A DNA stretch of 64,000 nucleotides from Moellerella sp963519845. GTDB lineage: Bacteria; Pseudomonadota; Gammaproteobacteria; Enterobacterales; Enterobacteriaceae. Positions 15,697-24,227 of the stretch are shown here, piece after piece; within the stretch, counting starts at the first letter, position 1; the number at the start of each line of letters is the position of its first letter. A model generated the notes under the pieces. The model was not told the DNA's origin, did no database searches, and saw only the letters and a program-made list of their open reading frames with translations. The DNA lies in the NCBI GenBank assembly GCA_963519845.1, contig CAUQNX010000013.1, forward strand, positions 71,775-135,774, written 5' to 3'. The position numbers and the translations under genes are program-made.

Positions 15697-16152
15697 TTAT
15701 TGACGACCAGAATGTCCGAAACCGCCTGCGCCTCGTTCACTCTCATCAAAATCGCTGACAATATTAAATTCAGCTTGAACGATAGGAACCAATACCATCT
15801 GGGCAATTCGTTCACCGGGTTCAACAGTAAAAGGGACAGAACCACGATTCCAGACCGAAACCATCAGCTGGCCTTGATAGTCAGAGTCAATCAATCCCAC
15901 TAAGTTACCGAGAACCACACCATGTTTATGGCCTAATCCTGAGCGGGGTAAAACCACCGCAGCAAGTTGTTCATCTGCGATATGAATAGCTAATCCTGTT
16001 GGCAGAAGTTTGGTTTCTCCTGGGTTCAAGAGAAGAGCCTCATCTAAACAAGCACGCAAATCGAGCCCTGCGGAACCCGATGTTGCATAAGTAGGTAGCG
16101 GGAACTCATTGCCGATACGCGGATCAAGAATTTTTAGGTCGATTTTTTTCAT
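15697..16152 (-). CDS. dut: dUTP diphosphatase
   Basis: Hydrolyses dUTP to dUMP and pyrophosphate, keeping uracil out of DNA and feeding thymidylate synthesis. 151 residues from ATG 16152 (MKKIDLKILDPRIG). The trimeric dUTPase motifs are present in order: AGLDLRA, PRSGLGHKHGV, GNLVGLIDSDYQG, GERIAQMV and the C-terminal RGAGGFGHSGR. The start overlaps the end of coaBC by 29 bases, indicating coupling; the same order is known in E. coli. Confidence 0.97.
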   Translation of the reverse strand: MKKIDLKILDPRIGNEFPLPTYATSGSAGLDLRACLDEALLLNPGETKLLPTGLAIHIADEQLAAVVLPRSGLGHKHGVVLGNLVGLIDSDYQGQLMVSVWNRGSVPFTVEPGERIAQMVLVPIVQAEFNIVSDFDESERGAGGFGHSGRQ

Positions 16153-17344
16153 AACGTTGAAGTATCTCATCAAGTAAACGGTGGCTCAATTCAATTTTGC
16201 TGCTATGTGGTAGGCTGACATCGCCTGATTTATCAAATAGATGTAGGGCGTTATTATCGCTGTTAAACCCATGATCAGTAAGCGAAACATCATTCGCACA
16301 AATGAGATCTAACTGCTTCTGCTGTAGCTTTAGGCGAGAGTACTCTTCTACATTCTGGGTTTCTGCCGCAAACCCTACCACAAATGGCCGATGGGATGCT
16401 AATTTTCCCACACTGGCGACAATATCCGGATTTTTAACCAAAGTGATTGCCATTTCATCACCTTGTTTCTTAATTTTATTGGGTGCGATCTCTTTTGCTC
16501 GATAGTCGGCTACTGCAGCACAACCAATAAAAATATCTTGTTGTGTAACTTGCTGATGAACCTGCTCATACATCTCTAATGCACTAACGACATCAATTCG
16601 CTGAACTTTCGCGGGTGTTGTGATATTCACAGGGCCCGCCACGAGAATCACTTCGGCGCCGCGTTCAGCCGCTGCTTGAGCGATTGCAAAACCCATTTTA
16701 CCTGAACTATGGTTACTGATAAATCGGACTGGATCGAGCCCTTCACGTGTCGGCCCAGCGGTGATCATCAAACGAATACCCGTCATATCTTGCTGACGTA
16801 AAAAATAGTCACGCGCACGTTTGACAATATCGAGTGGGTCTATCATTCGGCCGGGACCTATATCACCACAAGCCTGACTCCCTTCATCGGGTCCCCAGAT
16901 TATAACCTGACGTTGTTGCAAACAGATTAAATTATGCTGCGTAACGGGCGCGCGATACATCTGCTGATTCATCGCGGGGGCAATCGCTAGCGGAGCAGAA
17001 GATGCAAGACAGATGGTTGTTAATAGGTCATTAGCCATGCCAGCAGCAAGCCGAGCGATTAAATCGGCCGTCGCGGGGGCAATAATAATTAAATCAGCCC
17101 ATTTAGCTAACTCTATATGGCCCATAGCTGCCTCAGCCGCTGGGTCAAGGAGATCATCAGCAACAGGATGACCTGATACGGCTTGCAGCGTGAGAGGCGT
17201 AATAAAGGCCTTCGCTGCTTCTGTCATAACGACGCGCACATACGCTCCTTCATCACGCAAACGACGAACGAGTTCGGGCGTTTTATAGGCGGCAATTCCA
17301 CCACTAATACCAACAACGAGATTTTTACCTGAGAGCTCTGTCAT
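16124..17344 (-). CDS. coaBC: bifunctional phosphopantothenoylcysteine decarboxylase/phosphopantothenate-cysteine ligase
   Basis: Carries out two steps of coenzyme A synthesis. 406 residues from ATG 17344, matching E. coli; the open frame runs on to 17521 but without homology. The N-terminal CoaC flavoprotein domain has GGIAAYKTPELVRRL, the catalytic His in MGHIELAKWAD, and SQACGDIGPGRM. The C-terminal CoaB domain starts near residue 190 with ITAGPTRE and includes ISNHSSGKMG, CAAVADYR and VKNPDI. Overlaps dut by 29 bases and is divergent from radC. Confidence 0.97.
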   Translation of the reverse strand: MTELSGKNLVVGISGGIAAYKTPELVRRLRDEGAYVRVVMTEAAKAFITPLTLQAVSGHPVADDLLDPAAEAAMGHIELAKWADLIIIAPATADLIARLAAGMANDLLTTICLASSAPLAIAPAMNQQMYRAPVTQHNLICLQQRQVIIWGPDEGSQACGDIGPGRMIDPLDIVKRARDYFLRQQDMTGIRLMITAGPTREGLDPVRFISNHSSGKMGFAIAQAAAERGAEVILVAGPVNITTPAKVQRIDVVSALEMYEQVHQQVTQQDIFIGCAAVADYRAKEIAPNKIKKQGDEMAITLVKNPDIVASVGKLASHRPFVVGFAAETQNVEEYSRLKLQQKQLDLICANDVSLTDHGFNSDNNALHLFDKSGDVSLPHSSKIELSHRLLDEILQRYEKNRPKNS

Positions 17345-17521
17345 GATCGATATCCGAGTAAGCCAAGTTAAGCCAATATTATCACATTCAATCGGTGAGG
17401 TGAGAGTGTACTCATGGTGATTGACTAAGTACTTTTGCGAACTGCTACGCAATATGATCACAGAAGTATTGCTCCGATTTACGCACTCAATTACAAAAGA
17501 GGGAATTAGAAAGGAGGTCAA

Positions 17522-18187
17522 ATGTCGGATAATTATGATCTTAAACCGAGAGAGAAATTACTCTCTCATGGGGCGGTAACGCTGACTGATGCAGAATTGT
17601 TAGCAATTTTTTTACGTATTGGAAGTCAAGGTATTCCAGTATTACGGTTAGCGCAAAATTTATTGGATGAGTTTGGTTCATTGTATTTACTCATGATGGC
17701 AGATTATCCACGCGTTCAATCTTACAAAGGAATGGGTACATGTAAGTTTGTCCAATTACAAGCCATTGGTGAGTTGGCAAAACGATTTTTTTCGGAGCAA
17801 TTTTTGTATGTAGATATCATGTCGGGCCCCGAACTTTTTAAAATTCGTTTACTCGAGTTATTTGCAGGTCAAGAAAGGGAAATTTTCATAGTTATTTTTC
17901 TAAATAATCAGAATCAGATTATCTGTCATGAAGAAATGTTTAAAGGTACAGTGAATAAAGTCGAAGTACATCCGAGGGAAATTATTCGTTTTGCAATCAG
18001 AATAAATGCAACATCAATTATTTTAGCGCATAATCACCCCTCAGGTAATCCAGAACCAAGCTTAGCAGATAGGCGAGTTACTGAACGAATTAATGAGGCT
18101 TGTGTGCTTCTTGGGATAAAATTACTTGATCATTTTGTTGTTGGACATAAAAATTGTGTCTCATTTGCCGAACGAGGATGGCTGTAA
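17522..18187 (+). CDS. radC: RadC family JAB/MPN-domain protein
   Basis: 221 residues, the usual length. An N-terminal helix-hairpin-helix region (DAELLAIFLRIG) is followed by a JAB-type metalloprotease-like domain with the zinc signature HNHPSGNPEPSLAD and the upstream VEVHPREI. The start ATG 17522 has a strong AGGAGG upstream. The family's cellular function is not settled despite the name. Upstream of rpmB as in E. coli. Confidence 0.94.
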   Translation: MSDNYDLKPREKLLSHGAVTLTDAELLAIFLRIGSQGIPVLRLAQNLLDEFGSLYLLMMADYPRVQSYKGMGTCKFVQLQAIGELAKRFFSEQFLYVDIMSGPELFKIRLLELFAGQEREIFIVIFLNNQNQIICHEEMFKGTVNKVEVHPREIIRFAIRINATSIILAHNHPSGNPEPSLADRRVTERINEACVLLGIKLLDHFVVGHKNCVSFAERGWL

Positions 18188-18231
18188 ATTCATTTTTTGC
18201 CTAAAAAATGACAACTTTCATCGTTATGGGG

Positions 18232-18260
18232 TTGAGTGGGAACGATTGAAAGCGTATACT
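18232..18260 (+). promoter_or_regulatory. sigma-70-like promoter for rpmB-rpmG
   Basis: TTGAGT (18232-18237) and TATACT (18255-18260) are separated by exactly 17 bases. This gives a leader of about 180 nt before rpmB, in which a 13-base inverted repeat is found. Confidence 0.6.
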
Positions 18261-18294
18261 ACGCCACCTTTGAGGATCTTGGGTTTGGCGAGAA

Positions 18295-18381
18295 GAGCCT
18301 ATCTCAGTAAATTTTTTTTTACTGGTGTGAAGTGAGTCTTTTCAGTCAATCAGTCAAGAAAAAGTGTGCTGAGATAGGCTC
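18295..18381 (+). other. long inverted repeat in the rpmB leader
   Basis: GAGCCTATCTCAG at 18295-18307 is the exact complement of CTGAGATAGGCTC at 18369-18381, enclosing 61 bases that contain a run of T. It would close a large stem in the rpmBG mRNA leader, upstream of the ribosome binding site, and may be a regulatory leader structure. Confidence 0.55.
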
Positions 18382-18447
18382 CTAAGCCTGACGAGGCAGC
18401 CATACCCAATTCAAAGCTCGAGCTTATTAGATTTTTGGAGAATAGAC

Positions 18448-18684
18448 ATGTCACGAGTCTGCCAAGTTACTGGCAAGCGTCCTATGAGCGGTAACAACCG
18501 TTCACACGCATTGAATGCGACCAAACGTCGTTTTTTGCCGAACCTGCACTCTCACCGTTTCTGGGTTGAGTCTGAGAAACGTTTCGTAACGCTGCGTGTA
18601 TCTGCTAAAGGTATGCGTGTTATCGATAAAAAGGGTATTGATACAGTTCTTGCCGAACTGCGTACCCGTGGTGAGAAGTACTAA
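18448..18684 (+). CDS. rpmB: 50S ribosomal protein L28
   Basis: 78 residues, the standard length. It starts MSRVCQVTGKRPMSGNN with the family landmarks NATKRRFLPNLH and RFWVESEKRFVTLRVSAKG. TTTGGAG lies just upstream of the ATG. Followed after 11 bases by rpmG, the usual L28-L33 pair. Confidence 0.98.
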   Translation: MSRVCQVTGKRPMSGNNRSHALNATKRRFLPNLHSHRFWVESEKRFVTLRVSAKGMRVIDKKGIDTVLAELRTRGEKY

Positions 18685-18695
18685 GGAGCTGAAAA

Positions 18696-18863
18696 ATGGC
18701 TAAAGGTATTCGCGATAAAATTAAGCTGGTCTCTTCTGAAGGTACAGGTCATTTCTATACCACTACGAAGAACAAGCGTACAATGCCCGAAAAATTGGAA
18801 TTAAAGAAATTTGATCCAGTAGTTCGTAAGCATGTAATCTACAAAGAAGCAAAAATTAAATAA
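18696..18863 (+). CDS. rpmG: 50S ribosomal protein L33
   Basis: A short gene of 55 residues, the E. coli length. It starts MAKGIRDKIKLVSS, contains GTGHFYTTTKNKR, and ends in YKEAKIK. AAGGAG is placed just upstream of the ATG. Co-transcribed with rpmB and ended by a UUCG-tetraloop terminator. Confidence 0.98.
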   Translation: MAKGIRDKIKLVSSEGTGHFYTTTKNKRTMPEKLELKKFDPVVRKHVIYKEAKIK

Positions 18864-18880
18864 TTTTTACTTTCTCTGTA

Positions 18881-18908
18881 AAAACCCCAGCTTCGGCTGG
18901 GTTTTTTT
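18881..18908 (+). terminator. rho-independent terminator after rpmG
   Basis: CCCAGC-ttcg-GCTGGG (18886-18901) with a stable UUCG tetraloop is followed by seven T. Confidence 0.95.
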
Positions 18909-19087
18909 ATGCCTAAAATACAGCAAACAGGCTATTTATATGGCAGAATTGCATTTTATCGTATGAGATCCTATAACCTACTTTCTTAAAATAGTACCAT
19001 AGTGACTATTCATTGAATTTATACTGTTAGACTTTGTCATAGGTCTATAGGCATTCATTTTCTTCATTACATTTTTAAGAGCGTCTG

Positions 19088-20143
19088 GTGGATAAACAGT
19101 TTAAAAAAATTCTTGTTATCAAGATGCGATTTCATGGTGATATGTTACTAACAACACCAGTTATCAGCACGTTAAAGCATAACTATCCTGATGCTGAGAT
19201 CGATGTGCTGCTCTATCAGGAAACGATTCCAATCTTATCTGAAAACAGAGAGATTAATGCACTGTATGGAGTGAAAGGGAAAAAGAGTAATGGGCTGGTT
19301 AAGGTCGGTAATTTTGCTAGCTTAATTTGTAAGCTAAGAAAAAATAAATATGATTTAATTGTTAATTTGGCTGATCAGTGGATCATTTCACTGTTAGTGA
19401 GATTAATTCCAGCAGAAATGAAAATATCCCACCAATTTTCCCACCGTGATTCGAAATTTTGGTTAAATAGCTTCACTCATTTAACTAAACCGGAAGGGGA
19501 GCATGTGGTACTTAATAATTTATCAGTTCTTAATCCGTTAATGCTACAAGAAAAACAAACCAAAACAACAATGAGTTATACGGAAAATGACTGGCAAAGT
19601 ATTAATGATAAACTGATTGCTTTAGGTGTTCACAGTAGCTATGTCGTGATTCAACCAACAGCACGACAAATATTTAAGTGCTGGGATGATGATAAATTTG
19701 CTGAAGTGATTAATGGGCTTCAGTCTCGTGGTTATCAAGTGGTAATGACCTCAGGTCCAGGAAAGGACGATTTAGACTGTATAAATCGAATTGCTCAGCA
19801 ATGTGAAATTAAACCCGTCACAGAGTTAGCGGGGAAAACCACATTCCCTGAATTAGGTGCCTTGATCCATCATTCTGCACTATTTATTGGGGTAGATTCT
19901 GCGCCCATGCATATTGCTGCAGCATTAAGCACACCTATTATTTGCTTATTTGGCGCAACAAATCATCAATTTTGGCGGCCTTGGAGTGATAATGTGATCC
20001 AATTCTGGGCTGGTGATTATGAAACAATGCCAACGCGTAGTGAAATGGATCGCTCAAAGCGATATTTATCGATTATTCCTGCATCTGATATTATTGATGC
20101 AACACAAAAAATATTACCCATGAATATCAAGTCCCCATACTAA
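19088..20143 (+). CDS. waaQ: lipopolysaccharide heptosyltransferase III (WaaQ)
   Basis: A GT9-family heptosyltransferase that adds the branching heptose to HepII of the inner core. 351 residues. Typical features are the N-terminal ILVIKMRFHGDMLLTTPV segment, the IQPTAR strand near residue 190, and the nucleotide-sugar-binding GVDSAPMHIAAAL near residue 275. The start appears to be GTG 19088 with only a weak ribosome site. First gene of a core cluster waaQ-waaG-waaP-GT8-GT8-GT4 inserted between rpmG and mutM, genes that are neighbours in E. coli. Confidence 0.92.
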   Translation: MDKQFKKILVIKMRFHGDMLLTTPVISTLKHNYPDAEIDVLLYQETIPILSENREINALYGVKGKKSNGLVKVGNFASLICKLRKNKYDLIVNLADQWIISLLVRLIPAEMKISHQFSHRDSKFWLNSFTHLTKPEGEHVVLNNLSVLNPLMLQEKQTKTTMSYTENDWQSINDKLIALGVHSSYVVIQPTARQIFKCWDDDKFAEVINGLQSRGYQVVMTSGPGKDDLDCINRIAQQCEIKPVTELAGKTTFPELGALIHHSALFIGVDSAPMHIAAALSTPIICLFGATNHQFWRPWSDNVIQFWAGDYETMPTRSEMDRSKRYLSIIPASDIIDATQKILPMNIKSPY

Positions 20144-20154
20144 GGCGTTAAATG

Positions 20155-21279
20155 ATGATTGTGGCATTTTGTCTGTATAAATATTTTCCATTTGGCGGGT
20201 TGCAGCGTGATTTTTTACGTATTGCGCTGGCTTGCCAGGCGAGAGGTCACCGAATCCGTGTCTATACTATGTCATGGGAGGGGGATCAGCCGGAAGGTTT
20301 TGAGATTAAATTAGTGCCAGTAAAAAAAGGAACCAATCATAGCCGCAATACGGAATACCAAAAATGGGTATTCGCTGATTTAGAGCAAAATCCAGCAGAT
20401 CGTATTGTTGGATTTAATAAAATGCCCGGGCTTGATATCTATTATGCTGCTGACGTTTGCTATGCAGAGAAAGTCGCCCAAGAAAAAGGCTTTTTTTATA
20501 AATTGACGGCGCGCTATAAGCATTATGCACAATGTGAGAGAGCTGTTTTTCAGAAAGGAAAGGCAACCAAGCTATTAATGCTGACTTCCCATCAAGTTGC
20601 TCATTTCAAAACCCATTATCAGACCGAAGATTCGCGTTTTTATATGCTACCGCCAGGCATTGCTATGGATAGAAAACATGATCGTCAAATCCCTGATGCA
20701 CGGCGTATTTATCGAGAAAAGAATCACTTATCTACTGATGATTTTCTACTACTGCAAGTTGGATCTGACTTTAAACGCAAAGGTGTTGATCGTACCTTAA
20801 AAGCCCTCGCTGCATTGCCTGAAGCGCTACGCAAAAAAACACATTTAATGGTCGTTGGGCAAGATAAAGCAAAAAAATATCAAAATATTGCTCAGAAACT
20901 CGGTATTCAACAACAGGTTTCATTTTTTAGTGGCAGAAATGATATTGCTGAATTGATGGCTGCGGCAGATCTATTAATGCATCCGGCATATCATGAAGCT
21001 GCTGGCATTGTATTACTTGAAGCTATTACCGCAGGATTGCCAGTAATAGTCACGGAAGTCTGTGGTTATGCTGAGTTTATTCAAAAAGCCCAATGTGGTG
21101 TTATGATAGCTGAGCCTTTTGAGCAGCAAAATCTCAATATAGCGCTCGCTGATAGTTTGACAAATAGCGCTCAATTACAGCAATGGTCACAAAACGCCCG
21201 TCATTTTGCGGATAGTGAAGATCTCTATAGTTTGCCTGAAAAAGCGGCGGATATTATTTTAGGAAATCAGCATGATTGA
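20155..21279 (+). CDS. waaG: lipopolysaccharide core glucosyltransferase I (WaaG)
   Basis: A GT4-family enzyme that transfers glucose (or GalA in some species) to HepII of the core. It begins MIVAFCLYKYFPFGGLQRDF, the WaaG signature, so ATG 20155 is preferred; the adjacent ATG 20152 would add one Met. The donor-binding region has VGSDFKRKGVD near residue 203 and the E-x7-E motif in HEAAGIVLLEA near residue 282. It overlaps waaP by 8 bases and follows waaQ after 11 bases. Confidence 0.95.
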   Translation: MIVAFCLYKYFPFGGLQRDFLRIALACQARGHRIRVYTMSWEGDQPEGFEIKLVPVKKGTNHSRNTEYQKWVFADLEQNPADRIVGFNKMPGLDIYYAADVCYAEKVAQEKGFFYKLTARYKHYAQCERAVFQKGKATKLLMLTSHQVAHFKTHYQTEDSRFYMLPPGIAMDRKHDRQIPDARRIYREKNHLSTDDFLLLQVGSDFKRKGVDRTLKALAALPEALRKKTHLMVVGQDKAKKYQNIAQKLGIQQQVSFFSGRNDIAELMAAADLLMHPAYHEAAGIVLLEAITAGLPVIVTEVCGYAEFIQKAQCGVMIAEPFEQQNLNIALADSLTNSAQLQQWSQNARHFADSEDLYSLPEKAADIILGNQHD

Positions 21280-22069
21280 ATTAAAATCGCCGTTTGATAA
21301 TTTATGGAAAGATAAAGATCCCTTTATTGAAACTGAGAAATTACAGGGCGAAGTATTTCGGCAACTTGAGACGCGTAAAACATTACGTTTTGAAATTGAA
21401 AACAAAAGTTATTTTATTAAAATTCATTATGGTACGACTCTGAAAGAAGTGGTTAAAAATCTAATCTCTTTTCGTTTGCCCGTACTGGGCGCCGATAGAG
21501 AGTGGAATGCAATCCACCGTTTGCAAAAAGTGGGCGTGGATACCATGAATGGCCGTGCTTATGGGGAAAAAGGCGCTAATCCGCTACGTCGCCACTCTTT
21601 TATTATTACGGAAGATTTGACGCCGACGATCAGCTTAGAAGATTATTGTGCCACTTGGCTGATACAGCCTCCAACTTTTAAAACAAAGCAGAAAATTATT
21701 CGCCGCATTGCTAGCATGGTGAAAACAATGCATGCGGTCGGTATTAATCACCGTGATTGTTATATTTGCCATTTTTTACTGCATTTGCCTTTTAATGAAC
21801 AGAGTGAAAATTTTAAAATTTCAGTTATTGATTTACACCGTGCACAGCTAAGAGAACAGGTTCCAGTGAGATGGCGGAATAAAGATCTGACTGGTTTATA
21901 TTTCTCTTCATTAAATATCGGTCTAACAAGTAGAGATATTTTACGTTTTTTAAAGCTATATTTTGATGATTCGCTGCGTAATATACTTAAAAAAGAGCAG
22001 AGCATGATCAAACAAGCTATTTTAAAAGCCGAAAAAATACAGATAAGAACAGAGCGTCTTGGATTATAA
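21272..22069 (+). CDS. waaP: lipopolysaccharide core heptose(I) kinase (WaaP)
   Basis: Phosphorylates HepI of the inner core, which stabilises the outer membrane. 265 residues, matching E. coli WaaP. The kinase-like motifs are LGADREWNAIHRL, ITEDLTP, the catalytic loop INHRDCYICHFLLHL near residue 160, and VIDLHRAQ (metal-binding Asp). Overlaps waaG by 8 bases. Base composition falls toward AT after this gene. Confidence 0.95.
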   Translation: MIELKSPFDNLWKDKDPFIETEKLQGEVFRQLETRKTLRFEIENKSYFIKIHYGTTLKEVVKNLISFRLPVLGADREWNAIHRLQKVGVDTMNGRAYGEKGANPLRRHSFIITEDLTPTISLEDYCATWLIQPPTFKTKQKIIRRIASMVKTMHAVGINHRDCYICHFLLHLPFNEQSENFKISVIDLHRAQLREQVPVRWRNKDLTGLYFSSLNIGLTSRDILRFLKLYFDDSLRNILKKEQSMIKQAILKAEKIQIRTERLGL

Positions 22070-22099
22070 ATTGCCTATAGAATCTTGGTGAGAGAGAAA

Positions 22100-23104
22100 A
22101 TGGAACTAGAAAATATGATCGTCAGGACAATTTCATTTGGCGATACGGCGATAGATGATGCTAGCCTATTTAATGTCGCTTATGGGATAGACCAAAATTT
22201 CCTTTATGGATGTGGTGTATCTATTGCTTCATTATTACTACATAATTCTAATATAAAATTTTCTTTCCATGTTTTCATTGATCAATTTTCTGAAGTTGAC
22301 GAAATAATATTTAATAAACTCAGTGCTCAATATAATACCAAGATAAGTATCTATATTATAGATGCAGATAATTTATCTAGTATGCCAACTACCAAAAATT
22401 GGTCATCTGCCATCTATTTTAGATTTATTATTGCTGAATTCTTTAAAAATAGTATAGATAAGATCCTCTATCTTGATGCTGATATTATTTGTAATAACTC
22501 AATAGATGAGTTGGTTAAATTAAATATTGATAATCATATTGTGGCGTCAGTAACAGAACGAAATAAAGATTGGTGGTTAAATCGTGCTGAGAAATTAGCA
22601 TGTGAAGCTATATCTGCAGGCTATTTTAATACTGGTGTTCTATATATCAATCTGAAAAATTGGGCGGAACAAGATATTACCGCTAAATCTCTTAATTTAT
22701 TAAAAGATAATGAAATCCAAAAAAAATTAAGTTATCCCGATCAGGATGTATTAAATATTTTATTAGTCAATAATGTTCTTTTCTTAGATATAAAATACAA
22801 TACTCAGTATAGTTTAAATTATGAGCTGAAAAAGAGTTCATTTTTTCCGGTAAATAAAGAGACAATATTTATTCATTATATCGGACCAACTAAACCTTGG
22901 CATGAGTGGGCTGATTATCCGACGGCTCAAGCATTTATTGATGCGAAAAATGCTTCGCCATGGAAAGAGCGTCCTTTATTAATTGCTAATAGCGCTAATT
23001 ATCTTCGTTATTGTGCTAAACATAAAAAAAAGCAGGGTAAATATATTGCTGCATTTATCTTCTATATTAAATATTTTACATATAAAGTTGTTAAAAAGAA
23101 GTAG
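22100..23104 (+). CDS. GT8 family lipopolysaccharide core glycosyltransferase (WaaO/WaaJ-like)
   Basis: A retaining galactosyl- or glucosyltransferase of family GT8. The landmarks are FNVAYGIDQNFLYGCGVS near the N terminus, the DXD motif in LYLDADIIC, YPDQDVLNI, and the C-terminal HYIGPTKPWHEW. ATG 22100 is preferred (GAGAGA upstream), giving 334 residues; TTG 22085 would add five. It resembles WaaO/WaaI/WaaJ outer-core enzymes; sugar and linkage cannot be read from sequence. Lies 30 bases after waaP and is paralogous to the next gene. Confidence 0.87.
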   Translation: MELENMIVRTISFGDTAIDDASLFNVAYGIDQNFLYGCGVSIASLLLHNSNIKFSFHVFIDQFSEVDEIIFNKLSAQYNTKISIYIIDADNLSSMPTTKNWSSAIYFRFIIAEFFKNSIDKILYLDADIICNNSIDELVKLNIDNHIVASVTERNKDWWLNRAEKLACEAISAGYFNTGVLYINLKNWAEQDITAKSLNLLKDNEIQKKLSYPDQDVLNILLVNNVLFLDIKYNTQYSLNYELKKSSFFPVNKETIFIHYIGPTKPWHEWADYPTAQAFIDAKNASPWKERPLLIANSANYLRYCAKHKKKQGKYIAAFIFYIKYFTYKVVKKK

Positions 23105-23215
23105 AATAAGTGAATAACATTTAAAATCAACAAGATTACTAATCTAATTGTAATCATTGTTATTAATAGAACTAAAAAATATTAATGATAAAATAATTAA
23201 TCAGAAGAGGCCAAA

Positions 23216-24223
23216 ATGAAAAATTTGATTGTAGATAAAATAATATTAAATCAATCAAATACATCTTGTGATGATCACAACTTAAATGTTATTTATGGTG
23301 TTGATGAAAATTACCAGTTTGGAGCAGGTGTTTCAGCGGTCTCTTTATTAATCAATAATAGCGATAGGAAATTTAGATTCCATTTTTTTCTCGATGCTAT
23401 TTCTGTTGAGTATCAGAAAAAGCTTCATGAGATTGCAATTAAATTTAATACTGAAATTATACTTTATAAATTAAATAATGAGCTGTTGAATAATTTACCC
23501 GCATCTTCAGTATGGTCATCGGCTATGTATTTTCGTTTAGTTGCATTCGATTATCTAGCTTCTGATTATCAATCGGCTTTATATTTAGATGCTGATGTAA
23601 TTTGCCATGAGCAGATTAAATTAGTTGATGATTTACTTATAGATAAAATATGTGCTGTCGTTGTAGATGATAAAACAGTGAGAATGCGGAGTAGTGCAAG
23701 ATTAAATGTCGACGGATTAGATAAAACTTATTTTAATTCGGGAGTTATGTTTGTCAATTTAACATCTTGGCATGATAAAAATATAACATCACAATGCTTT
23801 GAAATGTTATCAACTCAAGATGCCAAAAATAAATATAAGTATCCTGATCAAGATGTATTAAATATTATTTTAAAAAATGATTTATATTTTCTTGATGGAA
23901 AATACAACACAATTTATACATTAAAAAACGAATTAGATAAAAAAATAAAGAACTATTATAAATCAATAATAAAAGATGACACTGTCTTAATTCATTACAC
24001 TGGAATTAGCAAACCATGGCATACATGGGCAAATTATCCATCATCAGTACCTTTTTATAAAGCACTATATGAATCACCTTGGGATGAAAGTGATTTAAAA
24101 TCAGCTAATAAAAAAATAGAGTTAAAAAAAGAATATAAGCACTTATTTAAGAAAAAACGATGGGTTAGTGGTTGTATTTCAGGTATAAAATATCTGTTTC
24201 TTAAACTATGTAATAAAGAGTAA
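23216..24223 (+). CDS. second GT8 family lipopolysaccharide core glycosyltransferase
   Basis: 335 residues, a paralogue of the preceding gene with the same layout: NVIYGVDENYQFGAGVS, a DXD in LYLDADVIC, YPDQDVLNI, and HYTGISKPWHTW. AGAGG stands five bases before the ATG. The 111-base gap and the divergence from its neighbour suggest an older duplication or separate acquisition. More AT-rich than the flanking housekeeping genes. Probably adds the next hexose of the outer core; specificity unknown. Confidence 0.85.
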   Translation: MKNLIVDKIILNQSNTSCDDHNLNVIYGVDENYQFGAGVSAVSLLINNSDRKFRFHFFLDAISVEYQKKLHEIAIKFNTEIILYKLNNELLNNLPASSVWSSAMYFRLVAFDYLASDYQSALYLDADVICHEQIKLVDDLLIDKICAVVVDDKTVRMRSSARLNVDGLDKTYFNSGVMFVNLTSWHDKNITSQCFEMLSTQDAKNKYKYPDQDVLNIILKNDLYFLDGKYNTIYTLKNELDKKIKNYYKSIIKDDTVLIHYTGISKPWHTWANYPSSVPFYKALYESPWDESDLKSANKKIELKKEYKHLFKKKRWVSGCISGIKYLFLKLCNKE

Positions 24224-24227
24224 TATT

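Noticed and set aside
18126..18335. Plus-strand open frame spanning the end of radC and the rpmB leader
   Set aside because: It overlaps radC in another frame and runs across the rpmB promoter; no homology seen.
18909..19087. Possible JUMPStart/ops element upstream of waaQ
   Set aside because: I searched for the GGTAGC core on both strands in this gap and found none, so RfaH control of this core cluster is not supported.
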